Below, one piece after another: positions 8,642-16,909 of a stretch of DNA of 64,000 nt (positions are counted from its first letter, which is position 1; every line of letters begins with the position of its first letter). The DNA comes from Komagataeibacter xylinus. GTDB taxonomy: Bacteria > Pseudomonadota > Alphaproteobacteria > Acetobacterales > Acetobacteraceae. Location of the stretch: the NCBI RefSeq assembly GCF_004302915.1, contig NZ_QQBI01000003.1, positions 1 through 64,000 of the forward strand, given 5' to 3'. The notes beneath the pieces are model-generated. The model was not told the origin of the DNA. It saw only the letters and a program-made list of their open reading frames with translations, and ran no database searches. The translations under genes and the position numbers were made by a program.

Positions 8642-9013
8642 TGCGGCGTGACCCTGACAGTCGTTCTGGCAAGACCTTTTCCTGACTGCTTCGGGGCATA
8701 CCGCCTTTTTGGAAAAAGGGAGCACCCAAAAACATTTATTTTTTATCGATGCATTGCACTTAAACTATTATCTAAAATAAAAATAGAGACTGAAAATACT
8801 ATTTTATTTCGAAACAATTGTCCTGAAGTCCAACAGAGGCGCCTGCTGCCTGTCAGGGCGCTACCTGCAGAGAATGGTTACTTTATTACGTAGGCAGAAG
8901 TATCTGGCATTCGCCGGTTTCTGAAACCTGGCCCGACTGCATCTGGAAGGCTGGGGATGAATGACCCATGCCCGTAAAAGAAACCGAGGGAAACAGGCAG
9001 AGATCCATGAGGC
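8642..9013. other. 372-bp intergenic region, AT-rich core
   Basis: It lies between the receiver gene and the convergent glycosyltransferase gene. It holds one copy of the dispersed hairpin repeat (8701-8757) followed by about 80 bp of AT-rich DNA. No gene or RNA is recognised. Confidence 0.6.
8701..8757 (+). repeat. Dispersed hairpin repeat, copy A
   Basis: CCGCCTTTTTGGAAAAAGGg, then GCACCCA and an AAACATTTATT tail. This is the same layout as copies at 13.2, 15.4 and 57.4 kb: hairpin, GCRCCC, then A/T-rich tail. It lies between convergent genes and may help end both transcripts. Confidence 0.55.
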
Positions 9014-10483
9014 TCATTTCCCGCCCACGACCGGCAGGCGCGCCATCGCCTGGCGCTCGGCAGCTGACAGGTCACCACGCAACTGCACGCGATACAGGCC
9101 AACCGGCTCGGCCACGCGCCCCCCGCGCCCGCGCATGACCGTGCCCAGCCTGTCCACGGAGGCGAACACATCCGTATCGAACACACGGCGCGGGTTGCAT
9201 ACCATAATGCCCCCGCCCGTCACGTCATGCGGCAGGTTGAACAGCGCCCAGCGCGGCTCCATGCCCACCACGGCGCGGCTGGGCAGCACCGTGGCCAGTT
9301 CCGCCGCCGTGCCGTAATCACACGCGGCCACGAATTCGCCGGGTCTGGCCACGGCGTTGATTTCCGCCGCCAGCCCGCGCCACCCCGCCATCTGCCGCAG
9401 CGCCACATCGGCATGGGAAGAAAGAGGCAACGGGGCAAACAGCGCCTGCCCGTAAACCAGCGCGCCAACCAGCAGCCCGCCGCCAACCGCCCAGCGCGCC
9501 CAGCGCCAGCCCACCAGCGCCGTGGCCACCGCCAGCGCCGGATAGATCACCAACGGCCAGTTCGCCTGCACCCGGTCGCCTATGCCATGCTGCACGAACA
9601 CGCATGCAGGCACGGCCACGAAACAGGCCAGCAGGGCCGCACCGGGCGCCTGCCGCGCCTGCCGCCACGCACGCACCTGCCCCCACATAAAGAACGCGGC
9701 AATGCCCGGCGTCATAAGCCCGACCTGCCCGGCCAGCAGTTCGGTCAGGAACTGGGCGGCCCTTGCCGGGTGCCAGTCCGCCGTGCGGCCACCCTGGCGG
9801 GCAAAGCTGACCCAGCCATGTGTTGCGTTCCACCACAGCACGGGCGTGGCGCACAGCACGGCCAGCGCCAGTCCACCTGCCATCGCGGCCCAGTGCCGAC
9901 CCTGCCCCGGCGCGCGCCGCCACAGGCCGTGCCCCACCCACCACAGGCCAATGCCCGCCACGGGCAGCACGGCGGTGTATTTGCTGTCAAAGGCCAGCCC
10001 GGCCACAAGACCCGCAGCCAGCCACCAGCGCGCCCCCCCGCCGGCCACGATGCGCCCCATGACCCACAGCAGCACGGACAGGAAGAACAGCACCGGCATG
10101 TCCGGCGTCATGACAACGGACTGGATGGCCAGCGCAAGTGTTGCCTGCAACAGCGCACAGGCCCGCCATGCCAGCGCGGGCGCAGCACAAGGCAGCAGGT
10201 CGCGCACCGCGCGGAACACGAAAAAGGAGACCCCCGCCCCCGCCAGCACGCCCACCAGCCTTACGCCAAGCGGGTCATCGCCGCCGAACGCCATGCCCAG
10301 CCTGATCCACGCCGCCACCATGGGCGGGTGGTCAAGGTAGCTTGCCGCAGGCGCCAGCGCCCAGATGCGGTAATAGGCCTCATCGGGCGAAAGCGGCAGG
10401 AGGGCCGCCACCACCAGCCGCAGGCAGGCCAGCAGGCCAAGCAGGCACAGCCACGGGCGCGGGCTGTCCTTCCCCCTCTTCAC
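9014..10483 (-). CDS. Membrane glycosyltransferase of family 39 (ArnT/PMT-like)
   Basis: A 489-residue polytopic inner-membrane glycosyltransferase of the GT39 (dolichyl-phosphate mannosyltransferase/ArnT) superfamily, which moves sugars from polyprenyl-phosphate donors to lipid or protein acceptors in the periplasm. The first periplasmic loop has the catalytic acidic motif PLSPDEAYYRIWA, followed by SYLDHPPMVAAWIRLG, typical of the family. About ten hydrophobic helices follow, then a soluble periplasmic domain in the last 110 residues. I chose the GTG start at 10483, which follows a GAAGG ribosome site and lies just past the Lrp stop codon; the longer ATG start would sit inside the Lrp gene. 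Donor and acceptor are unknown. Confidence 0.85.
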   Translation of the reverse strand: MKRGKDSPRPWLCLLGLLACLRLVVAALLPLSPDEAYYRIWALAPAASYLDHPPMVAAWIRLGMAFGGDDPLGVRLVGVLAGAGVSFFVFRAVRDLLPCAAPALAWRACALLQATLALAIQSVVMTPDMPVLFFLSVLLWVMGRIVAGGGARWWLAAGLVAGLAFDSKYTAVLPVAGIGLWWVGHGLWRRAPGQGRHWAAMAGGLALAVLCATPVLWWNATHGWVSFARQGGRTADWHPARAAQFLTELLAGQVGLMTPGIAAFFMWGQVRAWRQARQAPGAALLACFVAVPACVFVQHGIGDRVQANWPLVIYPALAVATALVGWRWARWAVGGGLLVGALVYGQALFAPLPLSSHADVALRQMAGWRGLAAEINAVARPGEFVAACDYGTAAELATVLPSRAVVGMEPRWALFNLPHDVTGGGIMVCNPRRVFDTDVFASVDRLGTVMRGRGGRVAEPVGLYRVQLRGDLSAAERQAMARLPVVGGK

Positions 10484-10493
10484 ATCATTGCCT

Positions 10494-10970
10494 TCACACA
10501 GGCACGCCGGGGCGGTTGAGGCTGGTGCGGATGGTCTGGAGTGTCTGCACGCGCGCCACATGGGCGGCTTCGGTCAACTGGCGGGTCAGCAGGTTTTCAT
10601 GCGTGGCGTCACGCGCCACGAGCCGCACCAGAAAATCGCCGCCGCCGCGAATCATGTGGCACTCGCGCACCTCGGGCCAGGCCGAGACCTGCGCCTCGAA
10701 GGCGGCGAGCACGGTTTCCTTCTGGCTGTCCAGCCCGATCAGGGCAAAAAGCGTGATCGACCAGCCCAGCCGTGCGCCATCGGTGTCGGCATGGTAGCCA
10801 CGGATCACGTGGTCCTCCTCCAGCCTGCGCATGCGCCGCAGGCATGGCGGCGCGGAAATGCCGACACGCCGCGCCAGTTCCACGTTCGTCATGCGGCCAT
10901 CGAGCTGAAGTTCGGCCACAATCCGACGATCAATCGCATCCAGATCAGCCATCCGTTCCGCCATGCACAT
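10494..10970 (-). CDS. Lrp/AsnC family transcriptional regulator
   Basis: A 158-residue feast/famine regulator. The N-terminal helix-turn-helix runs from DAIDRRIVAELQLDGRMTN to RMRRLEEDHVIRGY, and the C-terminal RAM ligand-binding domain includes VRECHMIRGGGDFLVRL, where amino acids bind at the subunit interface. The start at 10970 has a GAGAGAUGGA-type ribosome site; two in-frame Met codons follow closely. It is divergent from trxB and upstream of the glycosyltransferase, with stop and next start about 10 bp apart, so those two probably form an operon. Autoregulation from the shared 138-bp region with trxB is likely for this family. Confidence 0.88.
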   Translation of the reverse strand: MCMAERMADLDAIDRRIVAELQLDGRMTNVELARRVGISAPPCLRRMRRLEEDHVIRGYHADTDGARLGWSITLFALIGLDSQKETVLAAFEAQVSAWPEVRECHMIRGGGDFLVRLVARDATHENLLTRQLTEAAHVARVQTLQTIRTSLNRPGVPV

Positions 10971-11070
10971 TCCATCTCTCGACAAAGGGGCAACCGCCCG
11001 GCCGGGTGCCACGATAATGATGCACTTTCTACTCCAACCCTTGCACGGACGCCAGTGGACGACCATACCA

Positions 11071-11094
11071 AAGGAAATTATGACGATACGATAG
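11071..11094 (+). promoter_or_regulatory. Mini-ORF (MTIR) with strong ribosome site in front of trxB
   Basis: AAGGAA at 11071-11076 is followed by ATG at 11080 and a stop at 11092-11094, encoding only MTIR. It ends 14 nt before the trxB ATG, which has no ribosome site of its own. This could be a translational coupling leader; alternatively trxB mRNA could be leaderless. Confidence 0.4.
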
Positions 11095-11108
11095 GTTTTC
11101 CCGATCTC

Positions 11109-12065
11109 ATGCCCCAGACCGTTTCTACCGACCTGCTTGTCATCGGCGCGGGTCCCGCCGGTTATACCGCCGCCATCTATGCCGCGCGCGCCAGCCTCTC
11201 GCCCGTTCTCGTGGCGGGGCTGCAGCCCGGCGGCCAGCTCATGATCACCACCGATGTCGAGAACTATCCCGGCTTCGCCAAGGGCATACAAGGGCCGGAG
11301 CTGATGGAGCAGATGGCCGAGCAGGCCCGCAATGTCGGCACGCGCATGATGGATGACATCATCGTCTCATGCGATTTCACCCGCGCTGATGGCAGCGGCC
11401 GTTTCTACGCCACCGGCGATTCCGGCACGGTGTACGAAGCGCGCAGCGTCATCATCGCCACCGGCGCGCAGGCCAAGTGGCTGGGCGTGCCGGGCGAGAA
11501 GGAATTCCAGGGCGCGGGTGTATCGGCCTGCGCCACGTGTGATGGCTTTTTCTATCGTGGCAGGCGCGTGGCCGTGATTGGCGGCGGCAACACGGCGGTG
11601 GAGGAAGCCCTGTACCTCACCCACCACGCCAGCCACGTCACCCTGATCCACCGCCGCGATACCCTGCGGGCGGAAAAGATCCTGCAGGACCGCCTGCATG
11701 CCAACCCCAAGATCTCGGTACTGTGGAACAAGGCGGTCGAACGCATTACCGGCAGCGGCACGCCTGCCGTGGTCACGGGGGCGGACCTGCGCGATACGGT
11801 CACGGGCGCAACCACCCATATCGACGTGGATGGCGTGTTCGTTGCCATCGGCCATGCCCCGAACACCACAATTTTTCGTGATGTCGTGGCCATTGATACG
11901 GATGGTTACATCACCACGACACCCGGTAGCACGCGCACCTCGGTGCCAGGCGTATTTGCAGCAGGTGACGTGCAGGACAAGATATACAGGCAGGCCGTGA
12001 CCGCCGCGGGCACCGGCTGCATGGCCGCACTCGAGGCCGAGCGTTTTCTTGCCGCAGGTCAGTAA
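11109..12065 (+). CDS. trxB: Thioredoxin-disulfide reductase
   Basis: This 318-residue cytoplasmic flavoenzyme transfers electrons from NADPH to thioredoxin. The N-terminal FAD motif is VIGAGPAGYTAAIYAAR, the redox-active site is CATCDG near residue 140, the NADPH motif is VIGGGNTAVEEAL, and the C-terminal FAD contact is GVFAAGDVQD. Length matches bacterial TrxB. The frame is open far upstream, but similarity begins at MPQTVSTD. The start has no clear ribosome site; the only good one serves a four-codon ORF just upstream. It is divergent from the Lrp regulator and ends in a small hairpin. Confidence 0.95.
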   Translation: MPQTVSTDLLVIGAGPAGYTAAIYAARASLSPVLVAGLQPGGQLMITTDVENYPGFAKGIQGPELMEQMAEQARNVGTRMMDDIIVSCDFTRADGSGRFYATGDSGTVYEARSVIIATGAQAKWLGVPGEKEFQGAGVSACATCDGFFYRGRRVAVIGGGNTAVEEALYLTHHASHVTLIHRRDTLRAEKILQDRLHANPKISVLWNKAVERITGSGTPAVVTGADLRDTVTGATTHIDVDGVFVAIGHAPNTTIFRDVVAIDTDGYITTTPGSTRTSVPGVFAAGDVQDKIYRQAVTAAGTGCMAALEAERFLAAGQ

Positions 12066-12083
12066 AGGACTGCATGAGTCCTT
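12065..12083 (+). terminator. Small hairpin after trxB
   Basis: AAGGACT, a 5-nt loop GCATG, then AGTCCTT forms a perfect 7-bp stem starting at the last base of the trxB stop codon. Only two T residues end the right arm and no T-run follows, so intrinsic termination would be weak. Confidence 0.35.
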
Positions 12084-12169
12084 GACCTGCTCCAGCATTT
12101 CCTTCACCACAACCCCTAGTGTCATAACATTTGGCGCGCCCTTTATAAGATAGAAAGCGGAGTCAACGC

Positions 12170-13054
12170 GTGGACTGGGATAAACTCCGGATATTTCATG
12201 CTGTAGCCGAGGCAGGGTCCTTCACCCATGCCGGCGACGTGCTTAACCTGAGCCAGTCTGCGGTATCGCGGCAGATTTCAGCCCTGGAAGAAGCGCTGCA
12301 GGTTCCCCTTTTCCACCGGCATGCCCGGGGGCTGATCCTGACCGAGCAGGGCGAGACACTGAACCAGACGGTTCGGGAAGTCTTCTCCAAGCTCGCCATG
12401 ACCCAGTCCCTGCTGACGGAAAGCAAGGAAAAGGCAGCCGGTCGGCTACGGGTAACAACCACAACCGGCTTTGGCACCTGCTGGCTCACGCCGCGGCTGC
12501 ACCGGTTCATGGAAACCAACCCCGATATTTCGATCACCCTGATCCTGGAAGATAACGACCTCGATCTGGGCATGCGCGAGGCCGACGTGGCGGTGCGCAT
12601 GCACCCGCCCCGCCAGCCGGACCTGATCCAGCGGCACCTGGCCGACTTCCCGCTGCCGATCTATGCCTCGCAGTCCTATCTCAACGACTACGGCACGCCA
12701 CGCACGCTGGAAGAGCTCAACGCCCACAAGCTGATCCTGTTCGGGGGGTATCACCCGCCCGTGCCGCACATCAACTGGCTGGCCGAGACCGGCGTGCCAT
12801 CCGATGAGCGGCGTCAGGCCCGCCTTGAGGTCAACAGCCTCGCCGCCATGGCGGGCGCCATTGCGGCAGGCATCGGCATTGGCTCGATTCCGCTTTATGC
12901 GGCGTCGCAGTACCCCAACCTCGTCAAGATCCTGCCCGAGGTGCCGCTGCCCACGGTGGATGCCTATTTCGTCTACCCCGAGGAACTGCGCACCTCCAAG
13001 CGCGTGGCTGTTTTCCGCGACTTCCTGCTCGCGGAAATCAACGCACGCCACTAA
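12170..13054 (+). CDS. LysR family transcriptional regulator
   Basis: A 294-residue LysR-type regulator. The N-terminal winged helix-turn-helix (MDWDKLRIFHAVAEAGSFTH, then LNLSQSAVSRQISALEEAL) is followed by a two-lobed periplasmic-binding-like effector domain from about residue 90. It starts at GTG 12170 with a GCGGAG ribosome site; no better ATG exists, and the second codon begins the conserved helix. It follows trxB by about 100 bp on the same strand, with its own likely AT-rich promoter. Targets and effector are not evident, since no divergent enzyme gene is next to it. Confidence 0.88.
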   Translation: MDWDKLRIFHAVAEAGSFTHAGDVLNLSQSAVSRQISALEEALQVPLFHRHARGLILTEQGETLNQTVREVFSKLAMTQSLLTESKEKAAGRLRVTTTTGFGTCWLTPRLHRFMETNPDISITLILEDNDLDLGMREADVAVRMHPPRQPDLIQRHLADFPLPIYASQSYLNDYGTPRTLEELNAHKLILFGGYHPPVPHINWLAETGVPSDERRQARLEVNSLAAMAGAIAAGIGIGSIPLYAASQYPNLVKILPEVPLPTVDAYFVYPEELRTSKRVAVFRDFLLAEINARH

Positions 13055-13170
13055 GCACGCGCAGCATCACCCGCGCCGGTTCATTCCGGCCGGGATGACG
13101 CATGCCCGCCTGGCGCCATGGCGTGCCACACACTGGACGTTTCCGGGGCGAATTCTGGCCTGAAGCTTAA

Positions 13171-13256
13171 AGGAACGCCGCCCTTTTTGAAAAAGGCGGC
13201 GCCCGGAAACTTCTCTCTTCCTGCTTCAATGCATCATTGAAAAATAGGATGCCCGC
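13171..13256 (+). repeat. Dispersed hairpin repeat, copy B
   Basis: GCCGCCCTTTTTGAAAAAGG continues into CGGCGCCC and GGAAACTTCTC, ending in a CAATGCATCATTGAAAAAT tail. The stem is nearly perfect. It lies between the convergent LysR and ihfB genes, where it could act as a two-way terminator. Confidence 0.6.
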
Positions 13257-13264
13257 CGCCCCGT

Positions 13265-13558
13265 TCAGTCGGCAGCGGGGGCTGAATTGACGCGTTCGCG
13301 CAGTTCCTTGCCTGCCTTGAAGAAGGGCACGACCTTCTCATCCACCGATACGCTCTCCCCCGTGCGGGGGTTGCGCCCGGTGCGGGCATCGCGCTTCTTG
13401 ACGGTAAAGGCGCCAAAGCCACGCAGTTCCACCCGGTCGCCATGCATCAGGGCATTGCTGATTTCAGCAAAGATGACCTGAACGATACGTTCCACATCCC
13501 GCAGGGGGATATGGGGGCGGGCTGCGGCAAGCTCGGCGATCAATTCCGATCTGGTCAT
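13265..13558 (-). CDS. ihfB: Integration host factor beta subunit
   Basis: A 97-residue HU/IHF-family DNA-bending protein; with IhfA it bends DNA at specific sites in replication, recombination and transcription. It begins [11 protein letters not shown], the classic IhfB opening, and has the beta-arm region [20 protein letters not shown] followed by NPRTGE, with the Pro that intercalates into DNA. Length is standard. The start has a GAGGG ribosome site. It lies 27 bp after the sppA-like gene on the same strand, a pairing common in alphaproteobacteria, so co-transcription is likely. Confidence 0.95.
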   Translation of the reverse strand: MTRSELIAELAAARPHIPLRDVERIVQVIFAEISNALMHGDRVELRGFGAFTVKKRDARTGRNPRTGESVSVDEKVVPFFKAGKELRERVNSAPAAD

Positions 13559-13585
13559 CCTGTTTCCCTCAAATTAAACAAGAAA

Positions 13586-14539
13586 TTATAGTTTCCAGAT
13601 CGCAACGGCCCCGTCAAGCATGCTGCTTTCTTTCAACAGCATTTCCGCTCCCGGCACGCCTGACAGCATGCCCGTGATCCAGTGCCGCCAGTTAACCTGG
13701 GTTGCCTGTGGCCCGATATCGGTCACCTGGGCATCATCGGGCAGATGCGTGGTTCCGAGCAGCCACTGCCGCGCATCATCAAGCGAGCCGATCTGGTCAA
13801 CCAGCCCGAGCCCGAGCGCCTGCTGGCCGGTATAGGGGCGGCCATCGGCCAGTTCACGCACGCGCTCGGGCTTCATGTGCCGGTCCTGCGCCACGACGGT
13901 AACAAAAAAACCGTAGAGATCGGCAATAACGCCCTGCAACATCTCGCGCCCCTGGGGCGAGAGCGGCTGCACGGCGGAAGGCTGGCCCTTCATGGGGCCG
14001 GATACAAGCTGGTCCACATGCACGCCCACCCGCTCGAGCAGGCTGGACACATCGGGCGATTCCAGCAACACGCCAATCGAGCCTGTCAGGGTGGAGCGGT
14101 TGGCAAAAATGCGGCTGGCCGGCACCGACACCATATACCCCGCCGAAGCCGCCACACTGCCCATGGACACGACAACCGGCTTGCGGCGCGCAAACGCCGC
14201 CACGGCATCATGCAGCACCTCGCCCCCCGTTACCGCACCGCCAGGGCTGTTGACCTCAAGCACCAGCCCCTTGACCGAGGCATCATCAGCCGCTTTTTTC
14301 AGCGCCTCGACATTCTCGTGCTCGTCAGTGCCAATCACCCCCGCAAGCCTGAGGTGGACAAGATGCGGGCCGTGACCGGCCAGCACGCCCGAGCGGCTGA
14401 CGGCCAGCAGGCAGGCAAGAACAAAAAAAGCCACGGCACTCCCCCGCCAGAGCAGAAGCTGGCGGCGGCGTGACGTGGCGTGCATAGACATATCGGGGCT
14501 GGTATCCATGGTTAGGGCAATACCACGGATACCGCCCAT
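13586..14539 (-). CDS. sppA: Signal peptide peptidase SppA-type S49 protease
   Basis: A 317-residue membrane-anchored serine protease of family S49 that degrades cleaved signal peptides and membrane protein remnants. A single N-terminal membrane helix (about residues 28-50) is followed by a periplasmic protease domain of the short, single-repeat type. The family's VNSPGG strand, the nucleophile Ser in SVAASAGYMVS and the general-base Lys in SGPMKGQPS are all present. The start is unclear: Met1 and a Met ten codons later both lack good ribosome sites. It is the middle gene of mucR-sppA-ihfB, with gaps of 36 and 27 bp. Confidence 0.88.
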   Translation of the reverse strand: MGGIRGIALTMDTSPDMSMHATSRRRQLLLWRGSAVAFFVLACLLAVSRSGVLAGHGPHLVHLRLAGVIGTDEHENVEALKKAADDASVKGLVLEVNSPGGAVTGGEVLHDAVAAFARRKPVVVSMGSVAASAGYMVSVPASRIFANRSTLTGSIGVLLESPDVSSLLERVGVHVDQLVSGPMKGQPSAVQPLSPQGREMLQGVIADLYGFFVTVVAQDRHMKPERVRELADGRPYTGQQALGLGLVDQIGSLDDARQWLLGTTHLPDDAQVTDIGPQATQVNWRHWITGMLSGVPGAEMLLKESSMLDGAVAIWKL

Positions 14540-14575
14540 ACCGAAGGCAGGATCAAACGTAAGAACAGGCCCGCA

Positions 14576-15058
14576 TCATGCCTTGCGCCGACGGCCCGGG
14601 CGCCCGCGGCCCCCTTCCGCCCCACCGGCCTCAGACGCGGCCGCCGCGGCGGAGGCTGCGGTGATCTTGCGGCCAAGGCCGATCTCGCGCGCGAGGCTTG
14701 AGCGCCGCTCGGCATAGTTGGGGGCAACCATGGGGTATTCGGCCGGCAGGCCCCAGCGCTCACGGTATTGGTCGGGGGTCATGCCATAGGCGCTCTGCAG
14801 ATGGCGCTTGAGCATCTTGAGTTTCTTGCCGTCTTCAAGGCAAACGATGTAATCGGCGAATACCGAGCGCTTGATGGGCACGGCGGGCTGAAGCTTTTCA
14901 GGCTCTTCTGCCGGGCGCCCCACGGTTGACAGTGCCGCGTAAACATTGCGGATCAGGTCAGGCAGCACATCGGCGGCGACACTGTTATTGGAAACATGTG
15001 CCGACACGATCTGTGCGGTCAGTTCCAGGCATGGGAAATCCTGTTCAGTATCAGACAT
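14576..15058 (-). CDS. MucR/Ros family transcriptional regulator
   Basis: A 160-residue Ros/MucR regulator, a global silencer-like DNA-binding family of alphaproteobacteria. The conserved core runs CLEDGKKLKMLKRHLQSAYG, then MTPDQYRERWGLPAEYPMVA and PNYAERRS. The zinc-finger positions are altered: the second Cys is Asp (CLED) and the last His is replaced near AYG, so it is probably a zinc-independent variant like the Mesorhizobium Ml proteins. The tail is Ala/Gly-rich and ends in a basic GRPGRRRKA, which may add nonspecific DNA binding. The AT-rich upstream region is typical of an autoregulated MucR promoter. Confidence 0.9.
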   Translation of the reverse strand: MSDTEQDFPCLELTAQIVSAHVSNNSVAADVLPDLIRNVYAALSTVGRPAEEPEKLQPAVPIKRSVFADYIVCLEDGKKLKMLKRHLQSAYGMTPDQYRERWGLPAEYPMVAPNYAERRSSLAREIGLGRKITAASAAAAASEAGGAEGGRGRPGRRRKA

Positions 15059-15442
15059 GGTTTGGGCGCCTCTTTAACTTACAATCAAATTTCGTGGTTT
15101 TATTCACGATACCTTACATTGCATTTACATATACGGACAGACTGCTGAATACAATACTGGACATTAAACCGACTACGCTTATTCTAATTACCTATACCTC
15201 TTATATTATATGGAACGTCCAGTATTAAATAATTCCACCGGTGGAAAGCATTTATTTGTATAAAATTGATTCAAAATGTGGCTAAAGCATCCCGTCGCAA
15301 GACCTCCGGCCATCATATGGACGTTTTTGAGGAGGCGTGTTTGGCAGGATTCTTTGGAAAATGCCGCCATTTTGAACAAAGGCAGCATTTTGGAAAAACT
15401 TTTATTGTTTCCATCAATATATTGTTTTGAAAATGCGCGCCG
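15059..15442. other. 384-bp AT-rich region upstream of mucR with inverted repeats
   Basis: This region holds the mucR promoter, read leftward. Visible structure: AATACTGGAC at 15153-15162 and its inverse complement GTCCAGTATT at 15217-15226; a perfect 14-bp palindrome TTCCACCGGTGGAA at 15233-15246; and a copy of the dispersed hairpin repeat at 15363-15434. No gene is supported. Base composition is far more AT-rich than the neighbours. Confidence 0.6.
15363..15434 (+). repeat. Dispersed hairpin repeat, copy C (diverged)
   Basis: GCCGCCATTTTGAACAAAGG followed by CAGCATTTTGGAAAAACTTTT and an ATCAATATATTGTTTTGAAAAT tail. The same order of hairpin, spacer, GAAACTTTT and TTGAAAAT tail as copy B is kept, with several substitutions. 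Confidence 0.5.
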
Positions 15443-15847
15443 TCACGATTCCAGATATATACGGGCGAAGCAGGCCGCCGGCTCATCCTTGACCGGGCCC
15501 GGCCCCGCGACACCCCGGCGCACCAGCCCGGCCAGGCGCTCCATGTCGAAATCGGGATCGCATACGGCACAGATCAGGCGCACGCGCATTTCCTCCATAC
15601 TATCCTTAATACTGTAAATGACCTGCCGGGCTTCCTTGCGGGTTGTAACAATTTCGGCGCGCCGGAGTTCCGCAAGCTGCTGGCTCAGGGTTGGCTGGCC
15701 AATGCCGGTTTCGCTTTCAATCTGGCCCACGCTCTTTTCACCATCGAGCAGGCAGGCCAGCACCATGAGCCGCTGGGGCTGGGCCAGAAGCCGCAGGCGC
15801 TGCACAAGGTTTTCGGCAACTTCGCGTGTTCTCGGCATTTTGGGCAT
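15443..15847 (-). CDS. ArsR family regulator, BigR/SqrR-like thiol sensor candidate
   Basis: A 134-residue winged-helix repressor of the ArsR/SmtB family. The recognition region is SVGQIESETGIGQPTLSQQL and the wing is VTTRKEARQVIYSI. Cys32 lies in helix 2 (LACLLDGE) and Cys93/Cys96 in the C-terminal helix (LICAVCDPD), 61-64 residues apart. The redox pair of the sulfide sensors BigR and SqrR has similar spacing, and no arsenic- or metal-type motif is obvious. The start at 15847 is chosen for its GAGAGGGAG ribosome site. It is divergent from a TauE/SafE exporter, the gene type that BigR controls, so a sulfur-responsive repressor is the best reading. Confidence 0.8.
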   Translation of the reverse strand: MPKMPRTREVAENLVQRLRLLAQPQRLMVLACLLDGEKSVGQIESETGIGQPTLSQQLAELRRAEIVTTRKEARQVIYSIKDSMEEMRVRLICAVCDPDFDMERLAGLVRRGVAGPGPVKDEPAACFARIYLES

Positions 15848-16069
15848 GGAATGCTCCCTCTCAGCTGGCGGTTTGAGCGCGTGCTGTACCATATTCACAT
15901 CCCGCGCAACAGCGACCTGCCGCATGAGCGGGAATATAGCGCTTGATAAAATACATACATAATATAGTAAAAAGATAAACCATTTATCAGGCTCCGCACG
16001 CCTTGAACCGGACTTGTCGCATGATTCCCAGCCACGCACGCCAGCGCCCGATGCCCTCCGGCATGCTCC
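15848..16069. promoter_or_regulatory. Divergent promoter region between the ArsR-type regulator and TauE
   Basis: It contains an AT-rich tract at about 15940-15985 (TAAAATACATACATAATATAG) suited to a promoter and an AT-rich operator, and CCCGC near 15900 facing GCGGGAATAT near 15930. BigR-type proteins bind AT-rich dyads that overlap the promoter, but I cannot place the operator exactly. Confidence 0.4.
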
Positions 16070-16858
16070 ATGGTTGACCTGGCGCAGGTCGCCCTCGGGC
16101 TGGGCAGCGGCGGCATCATTGGCTTCACGCTCGGGCTTGTGGGCGGTGGCGGCTCCATCCTAGCCGTACCGCTGCTGCTTTATGTGGTTGGCATGGCCGA
16201 CCCGCACCGCGCCATCGGCACGAGTGCGGTCGCCGTCACGGTCAATGCCCTGTCCAACCTTGCCAGCCATGCCCGGGCAGGCAACGTGCGGTGGAAATGC
16301 GCGGGCCTGTTCGCCAGTGCGGGCGTGGGCGGCGCGCTGGTGGGGGCTGCATGCGGCAAGGTCATCAACGGGCAGCACCTTCTGTTCCTGTTTGCGCTAG
16401 TCATGCTGGGCGTTGGCGGGTTGATGGCGCGCGGCTGCAACACGGGGGCACAGGCCCCTGCCCCCGCCGAGCGCACCACCATCGCGCCCGTGCTGCTTTA
16501 CGGCGGGGCGACAGGATTCTGCTCGGGCTTTTTCGGTATTGGCGGCGGCTTCCTGATCGTGCCGGCACTCCTGGCGGCAACGGGCATGCCCATGCTCAAC
16601 GCCATCGCGACCTCGCTGGTGGCGGTATGCGCCTTCGGGCTGACCACATCGGCCAGCTATGCCGCGGCAGGGATGGTTGACCTGCCCATGGCGGCCATAC
16701 TGGTGGCGGGCGGCGTGGTCGGCGGCCTTGGCGGCACGCTGGCGGCACGCAGGCTGGGCCGCCAGCCACAACGCCTGCGGCTGATCTTTGCATGCCTGAT
16801 CTTTGTCGTGGCATTATACATGATGTGGCGCAGCGCGCGGGCCATGGGCCTTGTCTGA
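16070..16858 (+). CDS. TauE/SafE family sulfite/sulfonate exporter
   Basis: A 262-residue integral membrane protein of the TauE/SafE (DUF81) family, which exports sulfite, sulfoacetate or related anions. Two internally similar halves each begin with the family motif: GFTLGLVGGGGSILAVPLLL near residue 20, and GFCSGFFGIGGGFLIVPALL near residue 150. About eight membrane helices are predicted by eye. The divergent thiol-sensor-like ArsR regulator suggests that sulfite or sulfide stress controls it. The start has no strong ribosome site but the N-terminus matches the family. Confidence 0.88.
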   Translation: MVDLAQVALGLGSGGIIGFTLGLVGGGGSILAVPLLLYVVGMADPHRAIGTSAVAVTVNALSNLASHARAGNVRWKCAGLFASAGVGGALVGAACGKVINGQHLLFLFALVMLGVGGLMARGCNTGAQAPAPAERTTIAPVLLYGGATGFCSGFFGIGGGFLIVPALLAATGMPMLNAIATSLVAVCAFGLTTSASYAAAGMVDLPMAAILVAGGVVGGLGGTLAARRLGRQPQRLRLIFACLIFVVALYMMWRSARAMGLV

Positions 16859-16909
16859 CACCGCGCGGGCGCTGCCGCGCCAGCCCGCCACCGCGATGAG
16901 ACCGCCATT

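Noticed and set aside
9227-10519. 430-codon plus-strand frame in the glycosyltransferase gene
   Set aside because: It is Arg/Pro/His-rich shadow sequence; the minus frame shows GT39 motifs and membrane helices.
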